Assembly: GCA_022393335.1 (NCBI GenBank)
Contig: JAJEKB010021243.1
Coordinates: 482,601-546,600, forward strand
Source: Macrotrachela quadricornifera
Lineage: Eukaryota > Rotifera > Eurotatoria > Philodinida > Philodinidae
DNA length: 64,000 nucleotides
Direction of reading: 5' to 3'
The translations under genes were made by a program, and so were the position numbers. Shown here one piece after another: positions 49,114 to 62,660 of this stretch. The stretch's first letter is position 1; each line of letters starts with the position of its first letter. Under the pieces are notes generated by a model. The model was not told the origin of the DNA and did not search any database. It worked only from the letters and a program-made list of their open reading frames with translations.

Positions 49114-50651
49114 ATGGCAAACAAAATGACTCCTTCTCTTCGTACACTCCCAGCAGAAATTTTCTATCGCATCCTCGATAAACTTGATATATTTACAATT
49201 ATATGTTCGATGCGAAATGTTTCTATATACATCAATGCAGTCATAGATACATACGATCGCTATGAAGTAAGTACTTGATTTCTACCCCATTTTCAAAATA
49301 TCTTTCAATTGATTGTTTATCATTGTAAATGATGCTTTTAAACGAAGTATATAGAGAAGAGTGTATGCCAAATGCATAGATGATTTGTTATGATATAGTA
49401 TTTTGCTTAGAATAAGAATTTACAAATTTCATCATAAGTTTTAAAACTATTAAAAAATGTAAAAAAAAAGGCAATTTCTTAAGATATATTGCATTGACTC
49501 AAAAATGAAAGAGTATTTCTTCTCAAAATATTAATATGAAATTAAATATTTCCTGAATATAATTGATCAGCAGAGGATGAACTTGAATCGTTGCATAATA
49601 TTTTAAATGTTGAGTCATTATGAATCATCATTAATATAATTAAACTGTATTTAGTAATTCTGATCGTGTTCTTTTTATCTATTTGTATAATTTTCACATC
49701 TATTATTCAATATAGACACTGACCACATTACAACATCTAGGCAATCCACTTCGTCCTTCCAAAGTACATTATCTAGCTGATGCATTACAATTTAACACAG
49801 TAAAATGAGTTTCTTATTTATCTATTTCATATTCATTTGCATCATTCAATATAGACTATTACCACGTTAAAGCTTGGAAACTGTTCAATCGGCGATCAAG
49901 GTATGCAATATTTAGCTAAAGTATTACAGTGTAACATGGTAAGACGGGTTTTATAGTCATCTATCTTCTATGCATTTTTATTATGTAATATAGCCACTTA
50001 AGACGCTTGATATTCGATACAATAAAATTGGTTCTGCAGGGATACAGTATTTAGCTAATGCATTACAATATAATAAAGTAGAATTTGTCTTTTATTTATC
50101 TATCTCATAAATATCTGTATCACTCAATATAGACACTCACGACACTCTATCTTGGACAAAATCAAATTGGTGATGGAGGAGCACAATGTTTAGCTAATGT
50201 ATTAAATAAGTCATCTGTAAGTTCAATTTTTGATTTGACTATTTCTCATACATCCGTGCCATTTAATATAGACTCTTACTGTTCTAATTCTTTGGCAAAA
50301 TGGAATCAGTAATAGAGGAGCACAATATTTATCAAAGGCTTTACAATTCAACACAGTAAGCATAATTCTCTAGTCGTTCATCTCGTATATATATCTTACT
50401 ATATAAATCAGACACTCATCAAACTTGATCTTCGATTTAACAAAATCGGTAACGAAGGATCACAGCATCTGGCATATGCATTGCAATATAATAAAGTAAG
50501 ATTGACCTTTTATTCATTCAATTCATATACATTCTATCATACAATACAGACACTCACCGTGCTGAAACTTGCAGATAATCCAATTGATGCTAATGGGACA
50601 AATTATTTCGAAAGAGAATTGCGAAAAGTTCCTTTGAGAGTATGGCTGTAA
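49114..50651 (+). CDS. F-box-like / leucine-rich-repeat protein, 252 aa
   Basis: Eight exons: 49114..49266, 49716..49799, 49855..49938, 49994..50077, 50133..50216, 50272..50355, 50412..50495 and 50550..50651; 759 nt, all introns phase 0. Exon 1 encodes an F-box-like segment (LRTLPAEIFYRILDKLDIFT). Each later exon encodes one 28-residue ribonuclease-inhibitor/NLR-type LRR, consensus TLTTLxLxxNxIGxxGxQYLA-x-ALQ-x-N. There are seven repeats, the last degenerating into ERELRKVPLRVWL. Introns between repeats are 52-57 bp and similar to one another, ending TCA-ATATAG. The first intron is 449 bp. No NACHT or other effector domain is present. Likely a ligand- or substrate-recognition protein, possibly ubiquitin-linked; this is inference. 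Confidence 0.85.
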
Positions 50652-52849
50652 TAATGAATAATGGAGATTTCATATGATAAAATTATATGTTAATCGCAAA
50701 TTGAACTTATTTATATTGTTAATTGTATAATAATTCAGAATGTGTCATGTAAATAAAAAAAAAGAATATTAAATGTGCAATGAATTAATTCATTACATGT
50801 TGTTTTCTACGTGCGAGTGTTGTAATTATTGAATGTTTTAATGTGTTTGAAATGTATTTTATTGTACTTCTATAAACATAGAGATAAAATACATATATAA
50901 TTATTTTTTTAATAATATGTACTAAGAAATTTTCTAGAACAACTAAAGTCATAAATTTTCATGACTTACCCTAGTAAGTTTTGAGAGAGAGACCTAACAG
51001 AAAGATTTTTTCTTATTTTTGACAATTTTCAAGCTTCAAGAAAATCATTAAATCTCTATTATTGTATTCAGTATTGAGTTTTCGTGCAAAAGTATAAACT
51101 TCTTCTTGCTTTCTCAAGACATATATTAAAGGAAGTCGAACGAATCTTTTACTTTGTTTATCGAAGTGAATTTATGACACACGTTAACGAAATATAAATG
51201 TGAGACAAAATTATTCCGACGTTTCATACAGTGCCATTATAGTCCGTCTACTGTACTTTTGATCATTATAATATGTAAAACATTCTATTATTAATGAGAA
51301 ATGTTTGTACACCTGTTGATGCAACGCAAGTAAGTACTATCGATGTCAAATAAAATTTTCTCGAATTTTAAAATTTGATGTTATCATCTCTAAAAAGGTA
51401 ATTTATGTCACCAATATATCAATTCTTTATTACTTTCATTGCTACTCTCTAAACAACTGAATCAAATCGAATATATATAGCAGATTGTTTCATACTACTT
51501 GTTCGTCGAACATTACATCTGTGCATTATTAGAAAAAACTGAAAGAAATAGAGCTAAAATCCGTTTGCCGAAACAGTTGTACACATAAATCTATTACTAA
51601 TTAGTCAAAAAAAGTAATGTAATAACTACATTCAAACATTTCTTATAAATCATGTTCACAAGTATTATTTTTATTACTGAAATAGTATGACATCCTGCAG
51701 TACTTTGCATTTCCCAATAATGAAGACTTTAGGCAAATAAAAAATGGTGACATAATAAATGAGCCTAATGATATAGAAGAAATTAAAACCAATATAAGAA
51801 AATAAATTTATTTGAATAAGCTCACATTCACATCAGTCATTGAACAGAGGTTTTGTTCTTTTAAAATACAAATCTGTTGTTGTTAGTGCCAAGTTCAAAC
51901 TAGTTGTTGTGATTTTTAGTCAAGAAGTTCATAGTTAACATGTTTCTCTGGTTTCAGAAGAGCAACTTGCAATTGTTCAACTATAAATAGATTTACATGT
52001 TGTTTCATTTGTGAGTCTTTGGTGAATTTATAATTTGATAGATTTCCTCTTGTTGAATTACAAACAGACGCGTAGAAACTATTGTATAGAGTAAAGTACA
52101 TTAGAAATTAACCTTACTTTAATAGGATTATGTTAATCTAGAGAAGAATTATCCGTGCATGATAATTGTTGAAAGCAAGCGAAAAGAATGATACGAGGTA
52201 CTAATTGAAAAGCAAAGATTACGACGACGATTATTACAAATCGAACAGCTGATAAAATTATCTTTAAAGTAGTTGATGAAATCTACAATAAAGTTTTTGA
52301 CAACATTTAATGAATCTGCACAATCAGCTTGACGTTTTTCAAATCCAAACATAATAAGTGGTGTAGAAATCAACGACAGACAATCAATACTTTTTAAAAA
52401 TTGTCGAAGTTCAGAATCGACAACATGAAAAAATGGCGTATGTTTACATACATTTTTTTCGTAGTGAACTAGATGGCCGCATATTTATCATGTATCACAT
52501 TTAATTAATCAATGAAGGCTTTAATCTCGGGAGCTTACCTGTCAGTGCATTAGAAAAATAGACATGAGTATTATTAATATTTTAGATATATCGCAATAAA
52601 TAGAAAATTTAATACCATATTGAACTATTTTCCTTTCTAACAGAATTGTAATCAGTAACGATTACAAAATCGACCAATGTGAATTTTTACACGCATTTCA
52701 TTAGAAAAAATGACCCAAAAAAAAATCATTCTATTTATTCATCAAAGACACTACTAATGTTGAAGTCTATTTCTGTGAGAAAATATCCATCACAATATTC
52801 TACCAAGTGAAACTTATTGTAGTGTACTTAAGTCATTATGGACCGTCAC
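50652..52849. other. No supported gene
   Basis: AT-rich. Small minus frames (51916-52101, 52149-52373) have no recognised family. Confidence 0.45.
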
Positions 52850-53170
52850 AGATCGTGATGGACAGAATATTATAATCCATCACAGATTGAGATAGATGGC
52901 GTTTTGAGGCTGTTATACAACATGAGAAATACAGTTCGGAATCTGTCACATATGGTGACATGTGTCTTCGAGGATTATCAGAAGTCATGTATAAACTAAG
53001 TTGAGTTAAAATATCTTTGGAGTATTTCCTTGTTGAAGTTCGATACTGCAAGTAAAGAATAATGCTCAAGTATATCCGAATATACCACAAACACGGCTTT
53101 GAAGTAATCAGTAAGAATGAGTACATCATATGTCGCATTTTTTATTCCATTAAGAATTACGCTAACAGCT
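52850..53170 (-). repeat. Dispersed repeat family R1, copy 2
   Basis: Inverted relative to 8040-8300 and about 65-70% similar by eye. The minus frame 53178-52996 is open for 60 residues (VILNGIKNATYDVLILTDYF), and parts of the same frame can be traced in copy 1. This suggests the repeat derives from a coding sequence of unknown identity. The flanking GTCAC/GTGAC-rich tail (CCGTCACAGATCGTGATGGA) also matches. Confidence 0.6.
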
Positions 53171-53690
53171 TTTTTCATTGTTTACTGTCTGAAAATGACC
53201 CATAAACGATATTATTAGAGGATTCTTTATTTGACTCTCCACTAAGTGTGAACTAACACGAATAAAGCATACAAGAATGTAAGAGCAAGAGAACGAAAAT
53301 AGAATAAAGAGAAGAGGAGAATGCGAACGATAAACAGAGGAAAAACAGATACAAATAAGTAAAATGATGTGAGGGTATGTGAACAACATGCCTGTAACAG
53401 ATATCCATTTTCATCGACCTGGGAAAATCAAAAATTATTGAGCATTGTAATTTATCGTAGATTTTTTTAATTTCTCGAACTATTGATACTGTATAGTTTG
53501 CACCAACATAATATATAGTAGAATGATTATAATGCAAGAAGCAAAGTAAGTATGCCGTAAATTTATATTGTCTGTACACGCTGATCACTTTATAATTGAT
53601 ATAAACAGCCAATAAAGACATACGATGGGCTATTTAATTTCATTTTGAATTTAAACCGAAAAAAAGCATTTAATTTCAAATTGAAATAGG
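53171..53690. other. No supported gene
   Basis: A 122-residue minus frame (53253-53621) is hydrophobic toward its end and matches no family I recognise. It might be an exon relic of the R1 element next to it. Confidence 0.35.
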
Positions 53691-54180
53691 GGACTAAGGA
53701 ATTGTTGAATTCAGCAAATGTATATATCGTATATATAGTATCGTTTATATAAGGGACTAGAGGTACAGGGGAGACTAAGGGTGAGGGGACTAAGGCGACT
53801 TAGAATGAGGGTGAGGAGGCTAAGGGGACTCAGAGGAGTAAGCACCTGTGTTCAAACTTCGGAAAAAGGAAACTATGGAAATTTCTGAAATTTTGGAAGC
53901 GTTTCGTCTGAAAGCGCTATTACTTCGAAAAATTTGGTAATTTCTAAAATTTCGATACTTTACACTGTCCGTAATTTCTGAAATTTTCAAAACTTCTTTA
54001 GCTTTCCACATTTTCAAAAATAGTTTTCTATGAGTTTACGTGTTCTTCGAAATCTCCGTAATTTCCTTTTTCGGAAAGCTGAACATAGCTCGAACTTGAG
54101 GGTGAGGGTGTGATGGAGGATGACAATATTAAGGATACAGAGGGACTAGGAGATCCTTAGTCCCCTTGGTCTCACTCTCA
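53690..54180. repeat. GGGACTAAGG-type G-rich repeats flanking a short palindrome
   Basis: About ten variants of GGGACTA(A/G)(G/A)G and GGGTGAGG occur at 53693-53840 and 54100-54150, and reversed as CCTTAGTCCCC at 54154. Between them, 53862-54085 forms an imperfect inverted repeat (CGGAAAAAGGAAACTATGGA against reversed CCGAAAAAGGAAATTACGGA) with recurring TTTCTGAAATTTT words. Confidence 0.7.
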
Positions 54181-54600
54181 TCGTCAAGATATATATATAT
54201 ATTGTTTTCACACAAATATACTGAATTCTAGAATGAAGAGTAATTGCTTTAATGTGTAAGAGTTAATTCGACAGGTAAATGATGGTGCAGACTTGTTTTA
54301 TTAAACTAGATTCTACATGTTGATACGTGAGATGGATGAGTTCTATTGGAAATGTACAATTATTTATTAGCCCCCTTATTCCCCTGTCTTGGTAAAAATG
54401 GAAGATTGTCTTTTTCTTCAAAATTCAATTTGAATTTAAAAAAACCATAGACTCAATAAAGAATGCATCGAGCTATCAAACTATATAGTCATCTATAGAT
54501 ACTAAAATAGGAAAGACTTATGGAATTATAGTTGAATCATTTGTAGTAGTGGAATACGACTCTTATAAGTCTACCATCTGGTCTATTCATTTAGATCAGT
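54181..54600. other. No supported gene
   Basis: TA microsatellite at about 54189; otherwise featureless. Confidence 0.45.
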
Positions 54601-54799
54601 ACTAGTACTGGCCAGATTAAAATTTTATCAGGTTCAGCTGTTTTACGAGGAGAAGAAAAGAATCATAAGAAGATTCTTAACAAACGTCTGAATATCATTG
54701 ATTTTCTTTTGATTTAGATATCTTATACTTTGTTTAACTCATAATTATTGATCATCGTCGAAAATACAGAAAAGAAAAGACATATTTCTATTAATCAAA

Positions 54800-55250
54800 T
54801 CATTCATTTTTTTAGAATTAAGAAAACAACAGCAGTATGAACTATTTAAGGAAAAGCATAAGTTAAAAATAAATGCCTTGAAGTAAACGTTACATTGCTC
54901 TGTGCCAATGATTATTAAGATCAAATCATTGTTCAAATCCATAAAAAAATCAATGAATTTAAGTGAAATTTTTAAAAAGAATATTGGCAAAAGAAATGAA
55001 TATCATTTTAATGATTAGTACATATTTATGTTCCTTTTTCGACACAGCAGATTTATTTACAGTGGATAAATTAATTGATAAAGCAAAACATATCATTATA
55101 ACATTGATAATCAAGATAACGAATCAGAATACAAAATTAGTACGTTACAGATTGAATTTATTGGATAAAACATATTATCACCAATCATTGTCTTTATCGA
55201 AGCATTACATCTACCACCTAAAATATTCGCTTTCCAAATTACAATAAAAT
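54800..55250 (+). pseudogene. Possible broken coding remnant, unknown family
   Basis: Plus-strand frames show protein-like pieces, RKQQQYELFKEKHKLKINAL, then IGKRNEYHF and, in another frame, LSPIIVFIEALHLPPKIF, separated by stops and frame changes. Family not recognised. It could be an eroded gene or chance. Confidence 0.3.
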
Positions 55251-55259
55251 AATTATGTT

Positions 55260-56730
55260 TCATTTTTTTTGCATTGAATTGTCACATTTATTCATGGGCG
55301 CATTACCTAGTAAACTTTGAAAAATATGATATATTCAACGTACTAGACATAAATAGCTAATTTATGGGCTATGATATTCAAGAAGATTTTAAAATGTGGT
55401 ACAAATGAACGAAATTAAATGGGTATTTTTATCATTAATCGTATTCTCGATAATTTGCTATATTCATTCTTCATTAAAACGATGTTTAAACCTAATTATA
55501 ACATTACATGAATAATGTTGTGATATCTACGATGATCTCGATGACATATATTGTAGAAAAAACGCGTTCTGAATGTAGCTTTTGTCTTCTTGAAGAGAAA
55601 AATACCAACTATTCATATTTATAGCTTACATCATTCATGAAGATTCTCTACGATAGTCTCACGTGAAACGTAATGTTTTCTTTTTCTTTCGAACTAGTGA
55701 TAGTTAATACTTATCACAAATTCACATCAAAACAAAATATGAAAGAAAAAAAGCATTTTCACAAGCATATTTTCATTCGTTTTATTGATTAATCAGACCA
55801 ATTTTGAAACAGAATCTAGTATTTCAATAATCATTGAATATAAATTCTGAATTATGTGTTAAAAGAATAGTGACTGAAAGGGTCAAGATTATTAAAGAGC
55901 CTTCTTCTTCTATAGTATTCATTCGAAACTTATGCTTGATAAAGTCTCACTAAATTGTGATTTATAAAAAGTAATCAACTATTGGTTCATAAAAATTGTC
56001 GGAGTACTTAGGAAAAACTCGAAACTTTGCCATTAAAATAATTATTTTCTTATCTTATGCTTCTTATGAGTGCTTTATAAAAGTAAAATTAATTATCGTT
56101 TAGAAGAGAGAAAATTACCGTGATCGCGTGTGTCTATCGTAGAGACAGAATTCAGCATTTTTCTGTTGTTTTTGATCATTATGTCTTTAAAATACTGTCT
56201 TTCCTTTATTCATAACGTGAAAACTGTTTGTAAAAATAACTCATGTATTTTGCCTCTAAATTGTTGTATGATTATTTAGAAAATAAGATGTTGAAAGTAA
56301 AAATTGCAACGAGTAGTAAATTGATCGGTCCTGCAGAGACTTCCTTTTTAGATGATAAATACAACATTTATTTATCAACCATAAGTGTAGATTGTTTTTG
56401 CAATTTTGTAGATGTTATCCTTTAAAATTGTTCATTCAAGTGCCTTTTTTGTCAAAAATTAAACATTCTTCTCTCATTTCAAAGACTATCTCTTCCTAAG
56501 AACGTTGATCGGACTATTATATCAAGTGAAAATTCATTATACTATACTCAATATATTAAATCAACTCATCTATTGAATGACAAGTTATGTTATCAAAACA
56601 AGATTAAATAATTTTATTTTTTAGCATTACAATTTACCATCGATTTGTATGCGTTGTCAAATAAATGTAAACTAATATGCTTGTGACATACATCTATATA
56701 CTGTTAGAAATAATATTACTCCAAGACGCA
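55260..56730. other. No supported gene
   Basis: AT-rich with a few short frames of no recognisable content. Confidence 0.45.
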
Positions 56731-56734
56731 CCGC

Positions 56735-57590
56735 TCTATTTTCAAATAGAAGACAAAATGAAAGCTTATTAAAAGTGGAGTTTCTTGGTGCTAAATAATG
56801 AGAGTTATGAAAACTTCTTGATAATGAACTTAAAAAATTTTCGTAAATTTTAGTCTTTTATTGAGATGAAAAATTAAGGTGTCATTGATTCCAAAAAGAA
56901 GTAAAATTTTTTTCGTACATATTTTTACATAGTTCGATAGAGTTTGTTGAGTTTTACAAAACTGTATACATTAAAAATTTTTAATGCGAGGTCAAGCACA
57001 ACATTTATGTAGTTTGCCGCGAGTTTCCTTTTTTTTCTTACATTCTTACACTTTTTATAGAGAAAAAAGTTATTTTTCTTATAACAAATTTAGCTGTTTT
57101 CCATCAGTGTTGTTATGTAAAATGTTTGAAAATAGACTCATTCAATGTAGCTTTTCAGGCTACACCAAATGAGTATATCACGAAACTCCTGAAGAAGTGA
57201 AAATAATAAAAGAAACCAATTTTATTAAAAAATCTAGTTTTTTTCATATCAAAAAAATATGAATTTTTTTATAACGCTTTTTAAAATTTTCGAAGACTTT
57301 TTCGAGTTTTTTATCGTAAAATAAGATGACTTAAAAATATTTTAATACATATAGTTTTGTAGAACTCGACAAGCTCTATCAGACCATGTAAAAATAATCA
57401 AGAGACATATTTTATTCCATTTCAGAATCACTGGCACCTTAATTTTCCATCTCAAAAAAAGAATAAAATTTATGAAAATCTCTTAATTTCATCATCAAAA
57501 TGGTTTCATAACTCTCACTATTTAATGCTAAGAAACTCCATTTTTGATGAATTTTCATTTGACATACAATTCACGATGTTGTCTATTTGA
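56735..57590. mobile_element. Foldback element E: inverted repeat with ~320-bp loop
   Basis: Left arm about 56735-56985, right arm about 57315-57590. Arms share TGGAGTTTCTTGGTGCTAAA / reversed TGGAGTTTCTTAGCATTAAA, GAGAGTTATGAAA, GAGATG(A/G)AAAATTAAGGTG and TTTTTACATAG/GTTTTTACATGG blocks. No transposase in the loop; the frame at 56984-57172 looks like chance. Confidence 0.82.
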
Positions 57591-58470
57591 AGTTATAGTG
57601 ATACTTCTCTGAAATAATAGTATCTCGAACCGTGTAAATTAATTGACATTGAACATACGATGAAATAATTGCATGGGAAATTGAATTGAATTCTCCTACG
57701 AAAGCTAGATGGCATAATAATCTTGTTTTAAATAAAGATTTTTCTTTTAATTGATCATTTATTAATTCCCATACAACAGCAACTGAACTATTTATTAATG
57801 ATGTCCAAATCAAATGATTATTTTGATTAAAAGCTAATATTATACCAGTTTGTAATTGATGTTCAAAAAATACTTTAGAAATAAACATGAAGAAATATTT
57901 AATCATAAATTTGTTTATCAAGTCGTTCATTACGATTATCAATTTACCTAAGGTATTCATCCGACGATGAAGTATATATATATGTATGAATCAATTCATG
58001 ATTTGAAACGCTAGATGGAAGGAATATTATGTAAAATAATTTTAAAATTTTTACCTAAAATTTCATTTTTCATATCTATTTCTCATATTTCGTGCACATA
58101 TTGTTAGTTTTATTTGTGTTTAACAGTATGTATCACCATAGAGCATGTATTATTCGATATTGTTTCATCAATATTATCTTTTGAAAATGAGTAAATAATT
58201 TTAAAGAAAAAAGAATGTTCTTATGCCAATATAGATGTGGTGTTATCTTTTAATTTTCTTGTCTGTAAACCCTCTTTATCATATACTTTACAAAGACTAT
58301 CAATAAGTGATGGAGTAAGACGAATTGATTCTAAATTATAAGACATATCAATCTTACTAAAAATTGAATATACTAACGATGAACCAGTATTGTATGTTCA
58401 TAATTGATGACCTTGTTCAACATCAATAGAGAAAAAATTAAAATAGATCTATCTCCATTAGGTTCATATG
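57583..58470 (-). pseudogene. Probable broken gene, unknown family
   Basis: Minus strand. About 58470-58215 reads ESYEPNGDRSILIF, then after a one-base frame change SIDVEQGHQL, an in-frame stop, TYNTGSSLVYSIFSKIDMSY and LTPSLIDSLCKVYDKEGLQ. Further on, 57960-57583 is open for 125 residues (HLIWTSLINSSVAVVWELIN, FVGEFNSISHAI). Composition is protein-like, but the frameshift and stop argue for a pseudogene. The foldback element E abuts its 3' end. Family not recognised. Confidence 0.4.
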
Positions 58471-59717
58471 ATTCCTATATAATAATGTATTCAAAGAAGA
58501 AAAAACGTAATTTGATTAAGGATGTAAACAAATAAACACGACCTAAAATATAAGAACACAACTACTCTTTTGAACTCTTGTTATATATATATATATATGA
58601 ACTTCCGACAAAAAATCTATATCTCATGCATATCCATCGCATATTTTTATAATATTATTTTTTAGTTTTAAATAAAAGATTTTTAAGATTAATTTATTTG
58701 AGATTCTTGAGTTTTGTAAATGATAAAGTTAATACTGGTTAAATTTCACGAGAACCAAGAAAAACTATTGTTTTATCAAAATATTTATAAATGTCAGTAG
58801 TGATGACGATCTTTAATAAATAATATTTAGAAATAGACATAAATTAAATATATATTGTTATATGAAAGAAATTTTTTTTTTTCATTTTATAATCATAAAT
58901 TATGATTTGTCTATAAATCTTGTCAAACAGATATATAAAACATGAATTCAAATGACAACTATTTGTACACATACCCATTTTTGAATTGCAGCAACATATC
59001 AAGAGTAAAAATATAAGAATTTATATTGTATACGATAGAGAATTTTAATGTATTTAATATACTCGCCATACAAAACTATTCCGCCTATAATTTGATTGAA
59101 AAAAAAATGATATTAATCTATTGCATTTCTTTCAAACAAAAAACAATTAAAATTAGCCTTATATATGATTAGTAAAAATAATTTTTGATACTTTTTTTTG
59201 TTCTTAATGCACTTAATAAGAAAAAAAACTAACTCATAGAAATCTTTGAAAAAATAAACTCAAAAATAAATAAATCTAATAATCATAATTATATTTTCTA
59301 CATGAATAAATATTGTTAATAGATGATATGTATAATTAATTTTTTTTTCTTTATCAAATCGATCATTTGCTATTGAATTTTTTTTTTCAATTTATTACTG
59401 TAATAAGTTTCAAATACAAGATAAACTAATAATTTTCTTTAAAATGTTTTATTTTTACAAACAACTGTAACCTTTCTATTGCATTGAAGAACAAACTTAA
59501 ATTTTTTTTGTTTTATGAAATAAAAAAGAAAAATGAATATGATAAAAACTAAATCAATCTTCTACTATTATTTACATTATATACAAAAGACAAGATATTC
59601 AAACAATAACTTATTTTTTCCATACTTTTACACAAACACAAGAGATGATTTTTTTTCTTTAATGAGAAAATATACAAATATAAAAAAAAAGGGATTAATT
59701 GTTCTTTTCACTATATT
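58471..59717. other. No supported gene
   Basis: Very AT-rich with poly-T runs. The part nearest 59717 is likely the BTBD10 3' UTR. Confidence 0.5.
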
Positions 59718-61627
<1,910 letters not shown>

Positions 61628-62394
61628 AATAGTTAATTACATCACGTTTAATCAATTGATATTAATTCATATAAATATATATTCTTGGATAAATAAATGA
61701 ATAATATATATAAACGAGTAAGAAAATAGAATGAAAGGAGGAAAAAAAAGGGACATGTAATTATGACAATGGAAATGGCAAATTTTTTTATTGACCGTAA
61801 AAGATGACAAATCAATTGATGATGATGTCGCTATTTGTCATAAGAATATAAATTATTAGAATAATTCAAATAGGAAGATATTATTAAAATTTCTACTAAA
61901 ACAAAATCTGAATTGCAATGAAATAAATCAAATGATTAGCATAATCAATCTAGATTTCATAATTAATTATTATCATGACACTTTAATTTCTATTGTCATA
62001 TTCAATAGTTATTATTAGAAAAACTCAATGCTTACATTATTCTGGAAAACAAACTATATAATAAAAACGAAAGTTTTAATACGACATGCAGTTTCACATA
62101 CTTTAATGAAAATACAAACTGAAAAAGAGTAAAAAATATTCATGTACATACATTGTCAGACGTTCCAGAATAAATGAATCTATTTGTATTCTGAATATTT
62201 CTCCTTTATTAATCCTTCAATTAAAACAATTTTTTTATCAAGAGATAGCGCTTAGAATTCTGCATAAAACCATATATGATTGGAGCAAAAATCTATTTTA
62301 AATACATGTGAAAAAAGGTGAAAAATAATGAAGTGGATATAATGAATGGCCGCACTTTGTTTCCGATTGTTTCATCACTTACCTTATCATATTA
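61628..62394. other. Upstream of BTBD10, no gene
   Basis: Presumed promoter side of the minus-strand BTBD10 gene; nothing specific seen. Confidence 0.45.
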
Positions 62395-62660
62395 GAAAAA
62401 CAAAATACATGCCAAGATGCAGCATGTAAAACTCTACAGTTTCCATAAGACTATTTTATAATTGCACTTTTATCTTTGAAATAGACAAAATTCTGAGCGA
62501 TCAAAATTTTGATTTAGCGAAAATGAAATTATCTTGGTACAAGATAAATTTCACCTTTTTATAATTAGAGCTTTTTATGTTACCTCTTGAGATATATTTT
62601 ATTTTTCTAATAGGACGAAATATGTAATGAAAAAATGGAGCTATTCATTATGTCCAACTA
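62395..62660 (+). repeat. Dispersed repeat family R2, copy
   Basis: CAAGATGCAGCATGTAAAAC and the following CATAAGACTATTTTATAATTGCAC...GCGAAAATGAAATT run parallel to 20980-21110 (CATAAGACCGCTTGTTTTATAG...ACGAAAACGAAATT). A second, weaker start (GAAATATGTAATGAAAAAATGG) follows at about 62618. Confidence 0.65.

Noticed and set aside
54745..54990. 81-codon minus ORF
   Set aside because: Overlaps a more protein-like plus-strand remnant and shows no family match.
58585..58600. TA microsatellite as a possible element end
   Set aside because: Similar short TA runs occur throughout (27505, 37655, 38460, 54189) and carry no further signal.
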